Counted from the stretch's first letter, positions 32,675-42,150 are shown. The stretch: 47,987 nt of DNA from RUG11237 sp045119215 (GCA_045119215.1 JBGVDD010000103.1:1-47987), one strand, 5' to 3'. Notes: a model not told the origin generated them from the letters alone. Made by a program: numbers and translations.

Positions 32675-34063
32675 GTGGTTCATCAGTATATAAACAATGG
32701 ATACCATATAGTTCTGGATGTGAACAGCGGTTCTGTTCATGTGGTAGATGAAATGGTTTATGAGCTGATTGCGTTTGTAAATGAGCAGGAACATCCTGAA
32801 AATATAGATGGCACAGTGATTTCATTGGCTGTGGAAAGATTTAAGGATAAGTATGACGAAACAGACATCAAGGAAGCGTTGGGAGAAATTCAGGAATTGA
32901 CCAAAGAGGGAATGCTTTTCACAGAAGATGTGTATGAGCCATACCTGAAAGATTTTAAGAAAAGACCTACTGTGGTAAAGGCTTTATGTTTACATATTGC
33001 CCATGATTGTAATCTGGCATGTCAGTACTGTTTTGCTGAAGAAGGAGAATATCATGGAAGGCGTGCATTGATGTCCTTTGAAGTAGGAAAGAAAGCATTA
33101 GACTTTTTAATTGCTAATTCTGGAAGTCGTAGAAATCTGGAAGTGGATTTCTTTGGTGGAGAGCCGCTGATGAATTTTGATGTGGTAAAACAGCTGGTAG
33201 CTTACGGTAGGGAACAGGAAAAAATTCATGACAAAAATTTCAGATTTACATTGACAACGAATGGAGTGCTATTAGATGATGATATTCTGGAATTTGCCAA
33301 CAAAGAAATGGCAAATGTTGTTCTGAGTATTGACGGAAGAAAAGAGATTAATGACAAGATGCGTCCTTTCAGAAATGGAAAAGGAAGCTATGATTTGATT
33401 GTTCCTAAATTTAAAAAGGTAGCAGAAAGCAGAAATCAGACAAATTATTATGTCAGGGGTACTTTCACGAGAAACAATTTAGATTTTGCAGCGGATGTGC
33501 TTCATCTTGCAGACCTTGGATTCGAGCAGATTTCTGTGGAACCGGTGGTGGCAGAAGAGAAAGATGACTACGCTCTTAGGATGGAAGATGTTCCAAAGCT
33601 GTGTGAAGAATATGACAAGCTTGCAAAAGAAATGGTACGCAGAAAGAAAGATGGAAAATGTTTTAATTTCTTCCACTTTATGATAGATTTATCCGGCGGT
33701 CCCTGTGTGGCAAAGAGAATTTCAGGATGCGGTTCCGGTACAGAATATTTGGCAGTAACCCCTTGGGGTGACTTGTATCCGTGTCATCAGTTTGTGGGTA
33801 AGGAAGAATTCTTACTTGGAAATGTGGATGAGGGCATTGTGAAGACAGATGTGGTGGATGAATTTAAATGCTGCAATGTATATGCGAAAGAAAAGTGCAA
33901 GAATTGTTTTGCAAAATTCTACTGTAGTGGTGGATGTGCAGCAAATTCATACAATTTCCACGGCTCCATCAATGATGTTTATGAAGTAGGTTGTGAATTA
34001 CAGCGAAAAAGGGTGGAGTGTGCTATTATGATTCAGGCGGCTATGGCCGATGAAGAAGCGTAG
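32675..34063 (+). CDS. scfB: SCIFF maturase, radical SAM/SPASM enzyme
   Basis: This 462-residue enzyme has a peptide-binding N-terminal domain (about 1-90), the radical SAM CxxxCxxC motif at Cys112, 116 and 119 (DCNLACQYCF) for the SAM-cleaving 4Fe-4S cluster, a FFGGEPLMN motif and a C-terminal SPASM domain rich in Cys (GPCVAKRISGCGSG, YPCHQF, CKNCFAKFYCSGGC) for two more clusters. It forms thioether crosslinks on the SCIFF peptide. The start is GTG, fixed by AAAGGAG (32661-32667) seven bases upstream. It lies 87 bp after scfA and 59 bp before secDF. Confidence 0.96.
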   Translation: MVHQYINNGYHIVLDVNSGSVHVVDEMVYELIAFVNEQEHPENIDGTVISLAVERFKDKYDETDIKEALGEIQELTKEGMLFTEDVYEPYLKDFKKRPTVVKALCLHIAHDCNLACQYCFAEEGEYHGRRALMSFEVGKKALDFLIANSGSRRNLEVDFFGGEPLMNFDVVKQLVAYGREQEKIHDKNFRFTLTTNGVLLDDDILEFANKEMANVVLSIDGRKEINDKMRPFRNGKGSYDLIVPKFKKVAESRNQTNYYVRGTFTRNNLDFAADVLHLADLGFEQISVEPVVAEEKDDYALRMEDVPKLCEEYDKLAKEMVRRKKDGKCFNFFHFMIDLSGGPCVAKRISGCGSGTEYLAVTPWGDLYPCHQFVGKEEFLLGNVDEGIVKTDVVDEFKCCNVYAKEKCKNCFAKFYCSGGCAANSYNFHGSINDVYEVGCELQRKRVECAIMIQAAMADEEA

Positions 34064-34122
34064 AAGGGATTCTACCTCAAAAATATATAAGAATAGGCGG
34101 GGCACCGCAGAAGGAGGACAAA

Positions 34123-36255
34123 ATGCAGATGAAAAAGAGCAAAGGAATTGCAGTTCTTTTGATTATCGTGTTAGCGACAGCATTCTTAGGATATCTGTCA
34201 GCGTTTGGTTTGGGAAGTTCACAGTATGGTTCTGCAAAGGACATTAAGCTGGGACTGGATTTAGCAGGTGGTGTAAGTATTACATATCAGACAACAGAGG
34301 CACATCCAAGTGCAGAGGATATGGCAGATACCATTTTCAAATTACAAAAGCGTGTAGAAACATACAGTACAGAAGCTGCTGTATACCAGGAAGGTGAGAA
34401 CAGAATTAATATCGAAATTCCTGGTGTTACAGATGCCAACGAGATTTTAGAAGACTTAGGTAAGCCAGGTTCTCTTTCCATCCAGTCAGAAGATGGAGAG
34501 GTGGTATTATCCGGTACAGATATCAAGGATGCCCAGCCGGAAAACCAGCAGGATGAAATGGGAAACAAAGAGATTGTAGTAGCTTTAACATTGACAGATG
34601 AAGCAACAGATCGTTTTGCAGAATATACATCCAATAATATAGGAAAAAGACTTCCTATCGTATATGATGGACAGGTGATTAGTAACCCATCTATCCAGAG
34701 TGCCATCACCGGAGGTTCCTGTGTCATTAATGGTATGGCAGATTATGAGGAAGCATCCGAACTTGCATCCATTATCCGTATTGGTGGATTAAAGCTTGAA
34801 TTAGAAGAATTACGTTCTAATATTGTCAGCGCACAGCTTGGTGAGGAAGCCATTCCTACCAGCTTAAAGGCAGCAGCTATTGGATTTGCAATTATTTGTA
34901 TTTTCATGATTATCTTCTACAGATTGCCAGGTTTTGCTTCTTGTATAGCACTGACACTTTATGTGGGATTAATTTTAGGATTATTAAATGCATTCCAGAT
35001 TACATTAACTTTGCCTGGTATCGCAGGTATTATATTGGGTGTAGGTATGGCGGTGGATGCCAACGTTATTATCTTTGCCCGTATCGGTGAAGAACTTTCA
35101 GCGGGAAAAAATGTTCGTTCAGCAATTAAATCCGGATTTGAAAAGGCATTGTCAGCCATTGTCGATGGTAATATCACAACTTTGATTGCCGCAGCAGTGC
35201 TTGCATTTATGGGAACAGGAACAGTAAAAGGCTTTGCCTACACACTGGCACTTGGTATCGTAGTATCCATGTTCACCGCATTAGTGATTACAAAGTATTT
35301 AGTAAATGCATTTTATGCCATTGGTGCACAGAACGAAAAGTTCTATGCAAAGGCTAAGAACAGAAAGACTATTAATTTCCTGGCAAAGAAGACAGTGTTC
35401 TTTGCAATCTCTATTGTATTGATTGTAGGCGGATTTGTCTTCTTAGGAGTAAATAAGTCTACCACAGGAAATGTGTTAAACTTCAGTCTGGAATTTATGG
35501 GAGGAACATCCACAAGCGTTACTTTTAACGATGATATGACAATTGCAGACATTGACGCCAAGGTAAAACCTGTTATCGAAGAGATTACTAAGGATGCCAA
35601 CATTCAGGCACAGAAGGTAAACAATACAAATCAGGTAGTATTTAAGACAAGAACACTTAGCTTAGACGAAAGAGAAGCTTTCAATACAGCTATGGAAGAA
35701 AATTTTGATGTAGATACTAAGTTGATTACCACAGAAACCATCAGTTCGACCATCAGTTCAGAAATGCAGAGAGATGCTATAGTATCCGTGATTATCGCAA
35801 CGGTTTGTATGTTGATTTACATCTGGTTCAGATTTAAGGATATCCGTTTTGCGGGAAGTGCGGTGCTTGCATTGCTTCATGACGTTTTGGTTGTGTTGGC
35901 ATTTTATGCAGCAGCGAAGGTATCTGTTGGTAATACCTTTATTGCATGTATGCTTACCATTGTAGGTTACTCTATCAATGCTACCATCGTTATCTTTGAC
36001 CGTGTCAGAGAAAGTATGGCTCAGATGAAGAAGGCAGACCTTGATGAAGTGGTAAACACAAGTATTACACAGACTTTGACAAGAAGTATTTATACATCCT
36101 TTACTACTTTTGTTATGGTAGCAGCATTGTATATCTTAGGTGTAAGCTCTATCCGTGAATTTGCACTCCCATTGATTGTGGGTATTGTATGTGGAGCATA
36201 TTCTTCTGTATGTATCACAGGTGCTTTGTGGAGAGTAATGAAAAAAGTGAAATAA
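34123..36255 (+). CDS. secDF: Fused protein translocase subunits SecD-SecF
   Basis: A 710-residue fusion of the two RND-type subunits that use the proton gradient to pull proteins through SecYEG. The SecD half has one N-terminal helix, an outside domain with the LGLDLAGGVSITYQ motif, and five helices (about 245-425) including PGIAGIILGVGMAVDANVIIF. The SecF half has FSLEFMGGTS (near 450) and its own helix set with TIVGYSINATIVIFDRVRE. AGGAGG precedes the ATG. Its place behind scfA-scfB is a common Clostridia arrangement, suggesting but not proving a link to peptide export. A strong terminator follows. Confidence 0.97.
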   Translation: MQMKKSKGIAVLLIIVLATAFLGYLSAFGLGSSQYGSAKDIKLGLDLAGGVSITYQTTEAHPSAEDMADTIFKLQKRVETYSTEAAVYQEGENRINIEIPGVTDANEILEDLGKPGSLSIQSEDGEVVLSGTDIKDAQPENQQDEMGNKEIVVALTLTDEATDRFAEYTSNNIGKRLPIVYDGQVISNPSIQSAITGGSCVINGMADYEEASELASIIRIGGLKLELEELRSNIVSAQLGEEAIPTSLKAAAIGFAIICIFMIIFYRLPGFASCIALTLYVGLILGLLNAFQITLTLPGIAGIILGVGMAVDANVIIFARIGEELSAGKNVRSAIKSGFEKALSAIVDGNITTLIAAAVLAFMGTGTVKGFAYTLALGIVVSMFTALVITKYLVNAFYAIGAQNEKFYAKAKNRKTINFLAKKTVFFAISIVLIVGGFVFLGVNKSTTGNVLNFSLEFMGGTSTSVTFNDDMTIADIDAKVKPVIEEITKDANIQAQKVNNTNQVVFKTRTLSLDEREAFNTAMEENFDVDTKLITTETISSTISSEMQRDAIVSVIIATVCMLIYIWFRFKDIRFAGSAVLALLHDVLVVLAFYAAAKVSVGNTFIACMLTIVGYSINATIVIFDRVRESMAQMKKADLDEVVNTSITQTLTRSIYTSFTTFVMVAALYILGVSSIREFALPLIVGIVCGAYSSVCITGALWRVMKKVK

Positions 36256-36270
36256 GTGTAATACCTTAGA

Positions 36271-36300
36271 CCGTAGGTTCAAAAAACCTACGGTTTTTTT
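36271..36300 (+). terminator. Terminator of the scfA-scfB-secDF operon
   Basis: CCGTAGGTT and AACCTACGG form a 9-bp stem followed by TTTTTTT. Confidence 0.93.
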
Positions 36301-36312
36301 CTAGCGGCGGAA

Positions 36313-36334
36313 CAGCGAACCGGGTTCCCGGAAC
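36313..36334. repeat. Short palindromic element, partial match to 42114-42150
   Basis: AGCGAACCGGGTTC (36313-36326 or so) is identical to the core of the 37-base palindrome at 42114. Here the right arm diverges to CCCGGAACC. It precedes the DnaA-box cluster. Confidence 0.45.
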
Positions 36335-36336
36335 CA

Positions 36337-36448
36337 CGTGGATAAAAATGTGGACAGAATGGAAAAAAATTTTTTCAAAAAAAGTGACAAGAAAAACAGA
36401 CAAAAAACCTAGAGTTATCCACAGAAAATGTGGATAAACTGTGGAGAA
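36337..36448. promoter_or_regulatory. Cluster of DnaA boxes upstream of recJ
   Basis: Two perfect boxes in opposite orientation, TTATCCACA (36415-36423) and TGTGGATAA (36429-36437), are flanked by one-mismatch boxes CGTGGATAA (36337-36345) and TGTGGAGAA (36440-36448) and a weaker TGTGGACAG (36349-36357). A/T tracts fill the space between. The 36301-36553 gap holds no gene. It may be a DnaA titration or regulatory site. Confidence 0.7.
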
Positions 36449-36553
36449 GTTTGTGCATTTGCTGTGAATTGTGTGTGAAAGTATGTGAAATAAGGAATTG
36501 GTGGCGAGAATATCTTATACACATCTGCTTTATTCATGGGGAAAGGAAAAAAC

Positions 36554-38317
36554 ATGAGGAAAAAATGGATGGTTGCCTCTAAAAGGGCAGATTTTAAAAG
36601 AATAGGAGAAATATATGGTATAGACCAGGTGATTGCTCGAATTATCAGAAACCGTGATGTGATAGAAAAAGAAGAACTGGATAAATATCTAAAAGGAGGA
36701 GAAAAGGATTTTTATTCCCCTTATTTACTAAAGGATATGGAGAAAGCCATAGAGATTCTAAAAGAAAAAATAGAACAGGGGAAAACTATTCGAATCATTG
36801 GAGATTATGATATTGATGGAGTGTGTTCCACGTATATTTTATACACGGGGCTGAAGCGTTGTGGGGGATTGGTAGATTTTGAAATACCAGACAGAATCAA
36901 GGATGGTTACGGTGTCAATGAACAATTGGTGCAGGAGGCAGTGGAGAATGGGATTGACACAATACTGACCTGTGATAATGGAATTGCCGCTGCAAAAGAA
37001 TTGATGTTTGCAAAAGATGCAGGAATGACTGTGATTGTCACAGACCATCATGAGGTGCCGTACATGGAGGAGCAGGGAGAAAGAAATTATATCCTGCCTC
37101 AGGTGGATGCCATCATAAATCACAAACAGCCGGATTGCAATTATCCTTTTAAAGAACTGTGTGGAGCGGCAGTGGCATATAAGGTGGTGACCGCTCTGTA
37201 TGAAGTGTTTCAGATTCCCAGGAAGGAATTAAAAGAACTGTTAAGCTTTGCAGGCTTTGCTACTGTGGGGGATGTGATGATTCTTCAGGGAGAAAACAGG
37301 ATTTTTGTAAAAGAGGCGTTAAAAGAGCTTGAACACACTACCAATATTGGCATGGAAAGTCTTATGGAAGTCTGTGAGTTGAAGGGAATAAAGCTTACCG
37401 CATACCACATAGGATTTGTTTTAGGACCTTGTATGAATGCCAGTGGAAGGTTGGATACTGCAAAGAAAGCATTATCTTTATTGTGTGCCAAGGATAAATT
37501 ATCTGCTCAGGCTCTGGCAAAAGAATTGAAAATGCTAAATGACAACCGAAAGGAGATGACTGATGAGGGGGTAAAAACTGCGATTCACATGATAGAGAAG
37601 GAAGGACTTTACAAAGACCGGGTGTTGGTAGTATATTTGCCGGACTGTCACGAAAGCATTGCGGGAATTATTGCAGGGAGAATCCGTGAAAAATATTATA
37701 AGCCAGTGTTTGTGCTTACGAAAGCAAAAGAGGGAGTCAAAGGTTCCGGTCGTTCCATTGAAAGCTATTCTATGTATGATGAAATGACAAAAGTAAAGGA
37801 TATCTTTACAAAATTTGGAGGACACCCTATGGCGGCAGGATTGTCCTTACCTGAGGATAAGGTGGAGGAATTTCGAAGAAGATTAAATGAAAACTGTACC
37901 CTTACCACAGAAGATTTGACAGAACAGATTGTCATTGATGTACCAATGCCCCTAGATTACATCAATGAAGCTTTGATAGAGCAGTTAGATGTGTTGGAAC
38001 CCTTTGGGAAAGGAAATGAAAAGCCTGTGTTTGCAGATAAAAATATAGGGATATTATCCATGGCACGCATTGGGAAAAATAAAGATATGTTGAGACTTCG
38101 ATTGAAAAAAGAAAGTGGTTGTATCATGGAATCCACAATGTTTCGAAACTGTGATGACTTTGAAGCCTTTTTAAATGAACAGTTTTCGGAAGGGGAAGTG
38201 GAGAAAGCCTTTCGTGGGCTGCCCAACAATATCTCTATTGCCATTACCTATTATCCAAGCATCAATGAATTTCGGGGAAACCGAAGCCTGCAGGTAAATA
38301 TTACCGGGTATCAGTAA
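36554..38317 (+). CDS. recJ: Single-stranded-DNA exonuclease RecJ
   Basis: A 587-residue 5'-3' ssDNA exonuclease of the DHH family, used in recombination and mismatch repair. Motifs in order: IRIIGDYDIDGVCSTYIL (motif I), TCDNGIAA (motif II), VIVTDHHEVP (motif III, DHH), NHKQPDCNYPFKELCGAAVA (motif IV), GPCMNASGRLDTA, then DHHA1 with the KGSGRSIESY and FGGHPMAAG motifs, and an OB-like C-terminus (about 460-587). The frame is open to ATG 36536, but AAAGGA (36542-36547) six bases before ATG 36554 makes the shorter start likelier. It lies behind the DnaA-box cluster. Confidence 0.93.
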   Translation: MRKKWMVASKRADFKRIGEIYGIDQVIARIIRNRDVIEKEELDKYLKGGEKDFYSPYLLKDMEKAIEILKEKIEQGKTIRIIGDYDIDGVCSTYILYTGLKRCGGLVDFEIPDRIKDGYGVNEQLVQEAVENGIDTILTCDNGIAAAKELMFAKDAGMTVIVTDHHEVPYMEEQGERNYILPQVDAIINHKQPDCNYPFKELCGAAVAYKVVTALYEVFQIPRKELKELLSFAGFATVGDVMILQGENRIFVKEALKELEHTTNIGMESLMEVCELKGIKLTAYHIGFVLGPCMNASGRLDTAKKALSLLCAKDKLSAQALAKELKMLNDNRKEMTDEGVKTAIHMIEKEGLYKDRVLVVYLPDCHESIAGIIAGRIREKYYKPVFVLTKAKEGVKGSGRSIESYSMYDEMTKVKDIFTKFGGHPMAAGLSLPEDKVEEFRRRLNENCTLTTEDLTEQIVIDVPMPLDYINEALIEQLDVLEPFGKGNEKPVFADKNIGILSMARIGKNKDMLRLRLKKESGCIMESTMFRNCDDFEAFLNEQFSEGEVEKAFRGLPNNISIAITYYPSINEFRGNRSLQVNITGYQ

Positions 38318-38408
38318 ACCAGGGAGTCCCATCCAAAAACTGGGTTAAGAAATGGAAAAATGTTACGATATATTAATGGGATAAAAATATAAGGGAGAGG
38401 AAAAACTT

Positions 38409-40418
38409 ATGAAAAAGAAACTAAAGAACAAATGGTATATCTTTAAGGAAAATAATCCCAGCACTCATATTTTCTTACTGATTATACTGGTAAATCTGGC
38501 ATCTATTTTGCTTTCGTCAATTTTACTGCTATTTCTGCCGGAAAATCAAGATAGGACATTCCCGGAAATGATTCGGTTTGCATTTACCCTGATGATTAAT
38601 CCAAGCGGTAGATATGTGTACAGTGATTATCCCATTTCACTGTTTATCACTACAGTGGTGGTATTGCTAGGTATGATTTCCTTGACTGGTGGTACGGTAG
38701 GTTACATTACTAGTATTATTAGTGGTTTTTTGGAAAAATCTACCAATGGTAAAAGACGTATGAAATTAAATAACCATATTGTGATTTTAAATTATAATAA
38801 AAAGGTTCCGGCCATTATTTACGATTATTGTTTCGATGATGTGGAGAATACTTATATCACAATCCTGTCTGATATGGACAAAGAGGAAGTTAAAAATGAA
38901 ATCGAAATGATGTATAATCAAAATCATGTGAAGAAGAAATTTAAAAATATTATTGCCAGGGATGGAAATCCTATGTCCAAGCTGGATTTAGACAATATTA
39001 ATCTCAAGGATGCTCAGACCGTTCTCATTATGGAGCCGGAGTATGAAGAGGAAAATAAAACATCCTCCCTGGACAGTCAGAGTTTTCAGGTAAGTAAATT
39101 ATTTATGTTTATCACCTGGTATTTTTCACAGCTTGAAACTAAGAGTAAGGCAAATATTGTGGTGGAATCCAACAGTCCTGATATGGAGCAGATGGTTCAA
39201 AGTTATCGTATGGAGAAGAATAATCAGATTTCTGTTCCGGTAAACTATAATGAAATTATTGGAAAATTACTGGCAGTAACAGCGATTATGCCATCTATCA
39301 ATGAGGTAATGCAACAGTTGTTCAGTTTTGAGGGAGTAGAGATTTATATTGAAGATAAACCGGATACAGACCTTTTAGGAGAATTAAAGACAAAGCGTTC
39401 TGTGCTTCCTTTGTTCGACCAGGGAGAGAAAAGGGTTTATGTGGCAGAAAATGAAGAAGAGCTTTTCAGAAAATCTGGAGAGGATTTTGTTTTGAAAAAG
39501 GCTCTGCCCAAGGAAGGGTTTCAGCCAAAGATTATTTTTGAAAAATCTGAACTACTGATTATCGGTAGTAATCACAAGCTAGGTTACATATTAGAAAGCT
39601 TAAGCTGTTTTCGAAAAGAATACGGAAATCACAAGCTTCATGTAACTTTAGCAGACACATTAGAGAGTGCTCAGGAACTAAAGGTGTATTACGAAAATCC
39701 AAGATATGAGGAGATTTTACAATCAAAGAACTGTTCTCCTGTTATCATAAATGATATTTTCCATGCGGCACAGGAGTTAGGTGATTTGATAAAGACTAAG
39801 GCAGATGTTATTTTGCTTTTATCAGACGATCAGGTTGCTGACCCTCATTTAGATGAAAAGCCGTTATTGTTCTGGAACAGTTTAAAACATATGGTGGCAG
39901 AAAGGGATGACCTTGATGTGGTAGTGGAAATCTTAGACTCCCAGAACAAAGATATTGTGGAAAAGAAGAATAAGGATCAGGTCATTGTAAGTGATGATTT
40001 CTTAGGTCATCTATACGCTCAGTTAGGTAAGAATCCACTCCGTTATGATGTGATGAAGGATATCATTACATCCGAAGGAGACCCTACATCAAGAAATATA
40101 GATCAGGAAATGCAGAATGAGGGGGATTTGCTCTGTGTCAATGTGGCAACCTTCTTTCAGCATCTATCTGGTGAACTTACCTTTGCCACAAAGCGGGAAC
40201 TGATTCTCTGGGTATATGAGGCAACCAATCAAGCGTACCTGCCCATTGGGTGTGTGAAGAATCATACCACCTATCTATTCTCCCGAACAGACGGAGAACA
40301 GGATGGACTGGATAGTGTGGTGTTGTCAGCAAAAGAAGAAGGAGAAGTGTATTCTCAGACAGAAAATAAACTGACACTAAACAAGGAAGATGAATTGATT
40401 GTGATGAAATTAGTGTAA
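38409..40418 (+). CDS. CASTOR/POLLUX-like ion channel with RCK domains
   Basis: A 669-residue membrane protein with two helices (about 19-42 and 76-106) flanking a pore-loop-like stretch, then two large RCK/TrkA-N-like Rossmann domains (about 120-360, starting LNNHIVILNYNKK, and about 380-600, starting SELLIIGSNHKLG). That build matches CASTOR/POLLUX/SYM8 channels (DUF1012) and bacterial relatives. The pore loop lacks the T-V-G-Y-G filter of K+ channels; the nearest string, GGTVGY (94-99), sits in the second helix. Ion selectivity is therefore unknown. It stands between recJ and the glucosidase gene. Confidence 0.82.
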   Translation: MKKKLKNKWYIFKENNPSTHIFLLIILVNLASILLSSILLLFLPENQDRTFPEMIRFAFTLMINPSGRYVYSDYPISLFITTVVVLLGMISLTGGTVGYITSIISGFLEKSTNGKRRMKLNNHIVILNYNKKVPAIIYDYCFDDVENTYITILSDMDKEEVKNEIEMMYNQNHVKKKFKNIIARDGNPMSKLDLDNINLKDAQTVLIMEPEYEEENKTSSLDSQSFQVSKLFMFITWYFSQLETKSKANIVVESNSPDMEQMVQSYRMEKNNQISVPVNYNEIIGKLLAVTAIMPSINEVMQQLFSFEGVEIYIEDKPDTDLLGELKTKRSVLPLFDQGEKRVYVAENEEELFRKSGEDFVLKKALPKEGFQPKIIFEKSELLIIGSNHKLGYILESLSCFRKEYGNHKLHVTLADTLESAQELKVYYENPRYEEILQSKNCSPVIINDIFHAAQELGDLIKTKADVILLLSDDQVADPHLDEKPLLFWNSLKHMVAERDDLDVVVEILDSQNKDIVEKKNKDQVIVSDDFLGHLYAQLGKNPLRYDVMKDIITSEGDPTSRNIDQEMQNEGDLLCVNVATFFQHLSGELTFATKRELILWVYEATNQAYLPIGCVKNHTTYLFSRTDGEQDGLDSVVLSAKEEGEVYSQTENKLTLNKEDELIVMKLV

Positions 40419-40433
40419 TTAGTGTAATTTGAT

Positions 40434-40447
40434 GTAACAGTTCAGCC
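40434..40447. repeat. Half copy of the TAACAGTT intergenic repeat
   Basis: GTAACAGTTCAGCC differs by one base from the left arm of the hairpin at 43989. No right arm is present. It lies just before the ribosome binding site of the glucosidase gene. Confidence 0.4.
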
Positions 40448-40476
40448 AATTAAATTGAAATTTTTAGGAGGTTTTT

Positions 40477-42090
40477 ATGAATACAAAATGGTGGAAAGAA
40501 GCAGTGGTTTATCAGATTTATCCAAGAAGTTTTCAGGATAGTAATGGAGATGGAATTGGAGATTTAAAGGGGATTATTCAGAGAATGGAATATCTTGGAA
40601 AGCTGGGCATTGATGCAATCTGGCTTTCTCCGGTATACAAGTCACCGCAGGATGATAATGGTTATGATATTGCTGATTATCAGGATATTGAGCCTATGTT
40701 TGGATGTTTGGATGATATGGAGGCTTTGATAGCAGAGGCAAAGAAATATAATATTCGTATCATTATGGACTTGGTTTTGAATCATTCCTCAGATGAGCAT
40801 CGTTGGTTTTTGGAAGCAAAAAAGAGTAAGGATAATCCTTATCACGATTACTATGTTTGGAGAGATGGAAAAGAAGGTGTACCACCCAATGATATGAAGG
40901 GAGTTTTTGGCGGCTCTGCATGGGAGTGGGTTCCGGAATTACAGCAGTATTATTTCCATCAGTTTTCCGTAAAACAGCCGGATTTAAACTGGGATAATCC
41001 AAAGGTTCGGAGAGAAATTTATGATATGATTTTGTGGTGGATGGACAAGGGTGTAGGCGGATTCCGCTTAGATGTTATTGACCAGATTGCCAAGGAGCCG
41101 GATAAAAAAATTACACAGAATGGTCCAAACCTTCACAAATATATTCAGGAAATGAGTAGAGAAACCTTCCAAAAGGGAGATTTGATTACTGTGGGAGAGG
41201 CCTGGGGTGCAACTCCGGAACTGGCAAAGCTTTACAGTAATCCGGATGGAAGTGAATTTTCTATGGTATTCCAGTTTGAGCATATTGGATTGGACCAGCA
41301 GGAAGGAAAAGAAAAATGGGATTTGGCACCTCTTCCTTTTTTGAAATTAAAACAAGTGCTGACACGCTGGCAGACAGAAATTTATAATTGTGGCTGGAAC
41401 AGTCTGTTTTGGAACAACCATGATTTGCCGCGTATCGTATCCCGTTGGGGAAATGACAAAGAGTACAGAGTACAGTCAGCCAAAATGTTTGCTATTTTAT
41501 TACATGGAATGCAGGGAACTCCGTACATTTATCAGGGAGAAGAACTGGGTATGACCAATGTAGCTTACGAAATAGATGAGTATCAGGATATTGAGACGGT
41601 CAATATGTATCGGGAAAGATTAGAAAAAGGCTATACCAAGGAAGAAATTATGGAGTCTATTCATGCAAAGGGACGTGATAACGGACGAACCCCAATGCAG
41701 TGGGACGATACCGAGAATGCAGGATTTACAACTGGTACACCATGGATCAAGGTAAATCCAAATTATAAAGAAATCAATGCAAAAAGTCAGGTCAATGACC
41801 CGGATTCCATTTTCTCATGCTACAGAAAGCTGGTACAGTTTAGAAAAGAATATCCGGTGTTTGTAGATGGACGTTTTCAATTGCTTTTGGAAGATGACGA
41901 GAATATCTTTGCTTACGAGAGAAAGACAGAAGACCAGAAATTGTTAGTTATCTGTAATTTCTATGGTGAGACGGTAGAAATGCCATTGTCAGAGAAAATA
42001 AATGATATGAAGTTATTGTTAGGAAATTATAAAGAAATTAAGGATACAACAATTCTTCGTCCTTATGAGGCAAGGATGTATATCCAGTAG
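40477..42090 (+). CDS. GH13 alpha-glucosidase (oligo-1,6-glucosidase/dextran glucosidase type)
   Basis: A 537-residue cytoplasmic enzyme without a signal peptide. It starts KWWKEAVVYQIYPRSFQDSNGDGIGDL, the GH13 N-terminus with a calcium-loop-like motif. The catalytic residues are Asp199 (GFRLDVIDQ, nucleophile), Glu241 (VGEAWG, acid/base) and Asp316 (NNHDLPR). The QPDLNWDNP motif points to subfamily 31, which cleaves alpha-1,6 (some also alpha-1,4) bonds of short glucans and of isomaltose or panose. No transporter or regulator gene for sugars is adjacent, so its role is likely general glucan salvage. An AGGAGG site precedes the ATG. Confidence 0.92.
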   Translation: MNTKWWKEAVVYQIYPRSFQDSNGDGIGDLKGIIQRMEYLGKLGIDAIWLSPVYKSPQDDNGYDIADYQDIEPMFGCLDDMEALIAEAKKYNIRIIMDLVLNHSSDEHRWFLEAKKSKDNPYHDYYVWRDGKEGVPPNDMKGVFGGSAWEWVPELQQYYFHQFSVKQPDLNWDNPKVRREIYDMILWWMDKGVGGFRLDVIDQIAKEPDKKITQNGPNLHKYIQEMSRETFQKGDLITVGEAWGATPELAKLYSNPDGSEFSMVFQFEHIGLDQQEGKEKWDLAPLPFLKLKQVLTRWQTEIYNCGWNSLFWNNHDLPRIVSRWGNDKEYRVQSAKMFAILLHGMQGTPYIYQGEELGMTNVAYEIDEYQDIETVNMYRERLEKGYTKEEIMESIHAKGRDNGRTPMQWDDTENAGFTTGTPWIKVNPNYKEINAKSQVNDPDSIFSCYRKLVQFRKEYPVFVDGRFQLLLEDDENIFAYERKTEDQKLLVICNFYGETVEMPLSEKINDMKLLLGNYKEIKDTTILRPYEARMYIQ

Positions 42091-42113
42091 AAAGTGATCA
42101 ACTTAAGCCAGGG

Positions 42114-42150
42114 CATGTGGTTTAGCGAACCGGGTTCGCTAAACCACATG
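42114..42150. repeat. Perfect 37-base palindrome
   Basis: An 18-base left arm (42114-42131) is the exact reverse complement of the right arm (42133-42150) around one central G. There is no T-run after it. Its core AGCGAACCGGGTTC recurs at 36313. It lies in the 42091-42298 gap with nothing else except the tRNA promoter. Confidence 0.85.

Noticed and set aside
36337..36448. Chromosomal replication origin
   Set aside because: DnaA boxes are present, but dnaA, dnaN, rpmH and a clear DNA-unwinding element are absent and the flanking genes are secDF and recJ. A titration or regulatory cluster is likelier.
42114..42150. Rho-independent terminator of the glucosidase gene
   Set aside because: The stem is very strong, but no T-run follows on either side; kept instead as an unexplained palindrome.
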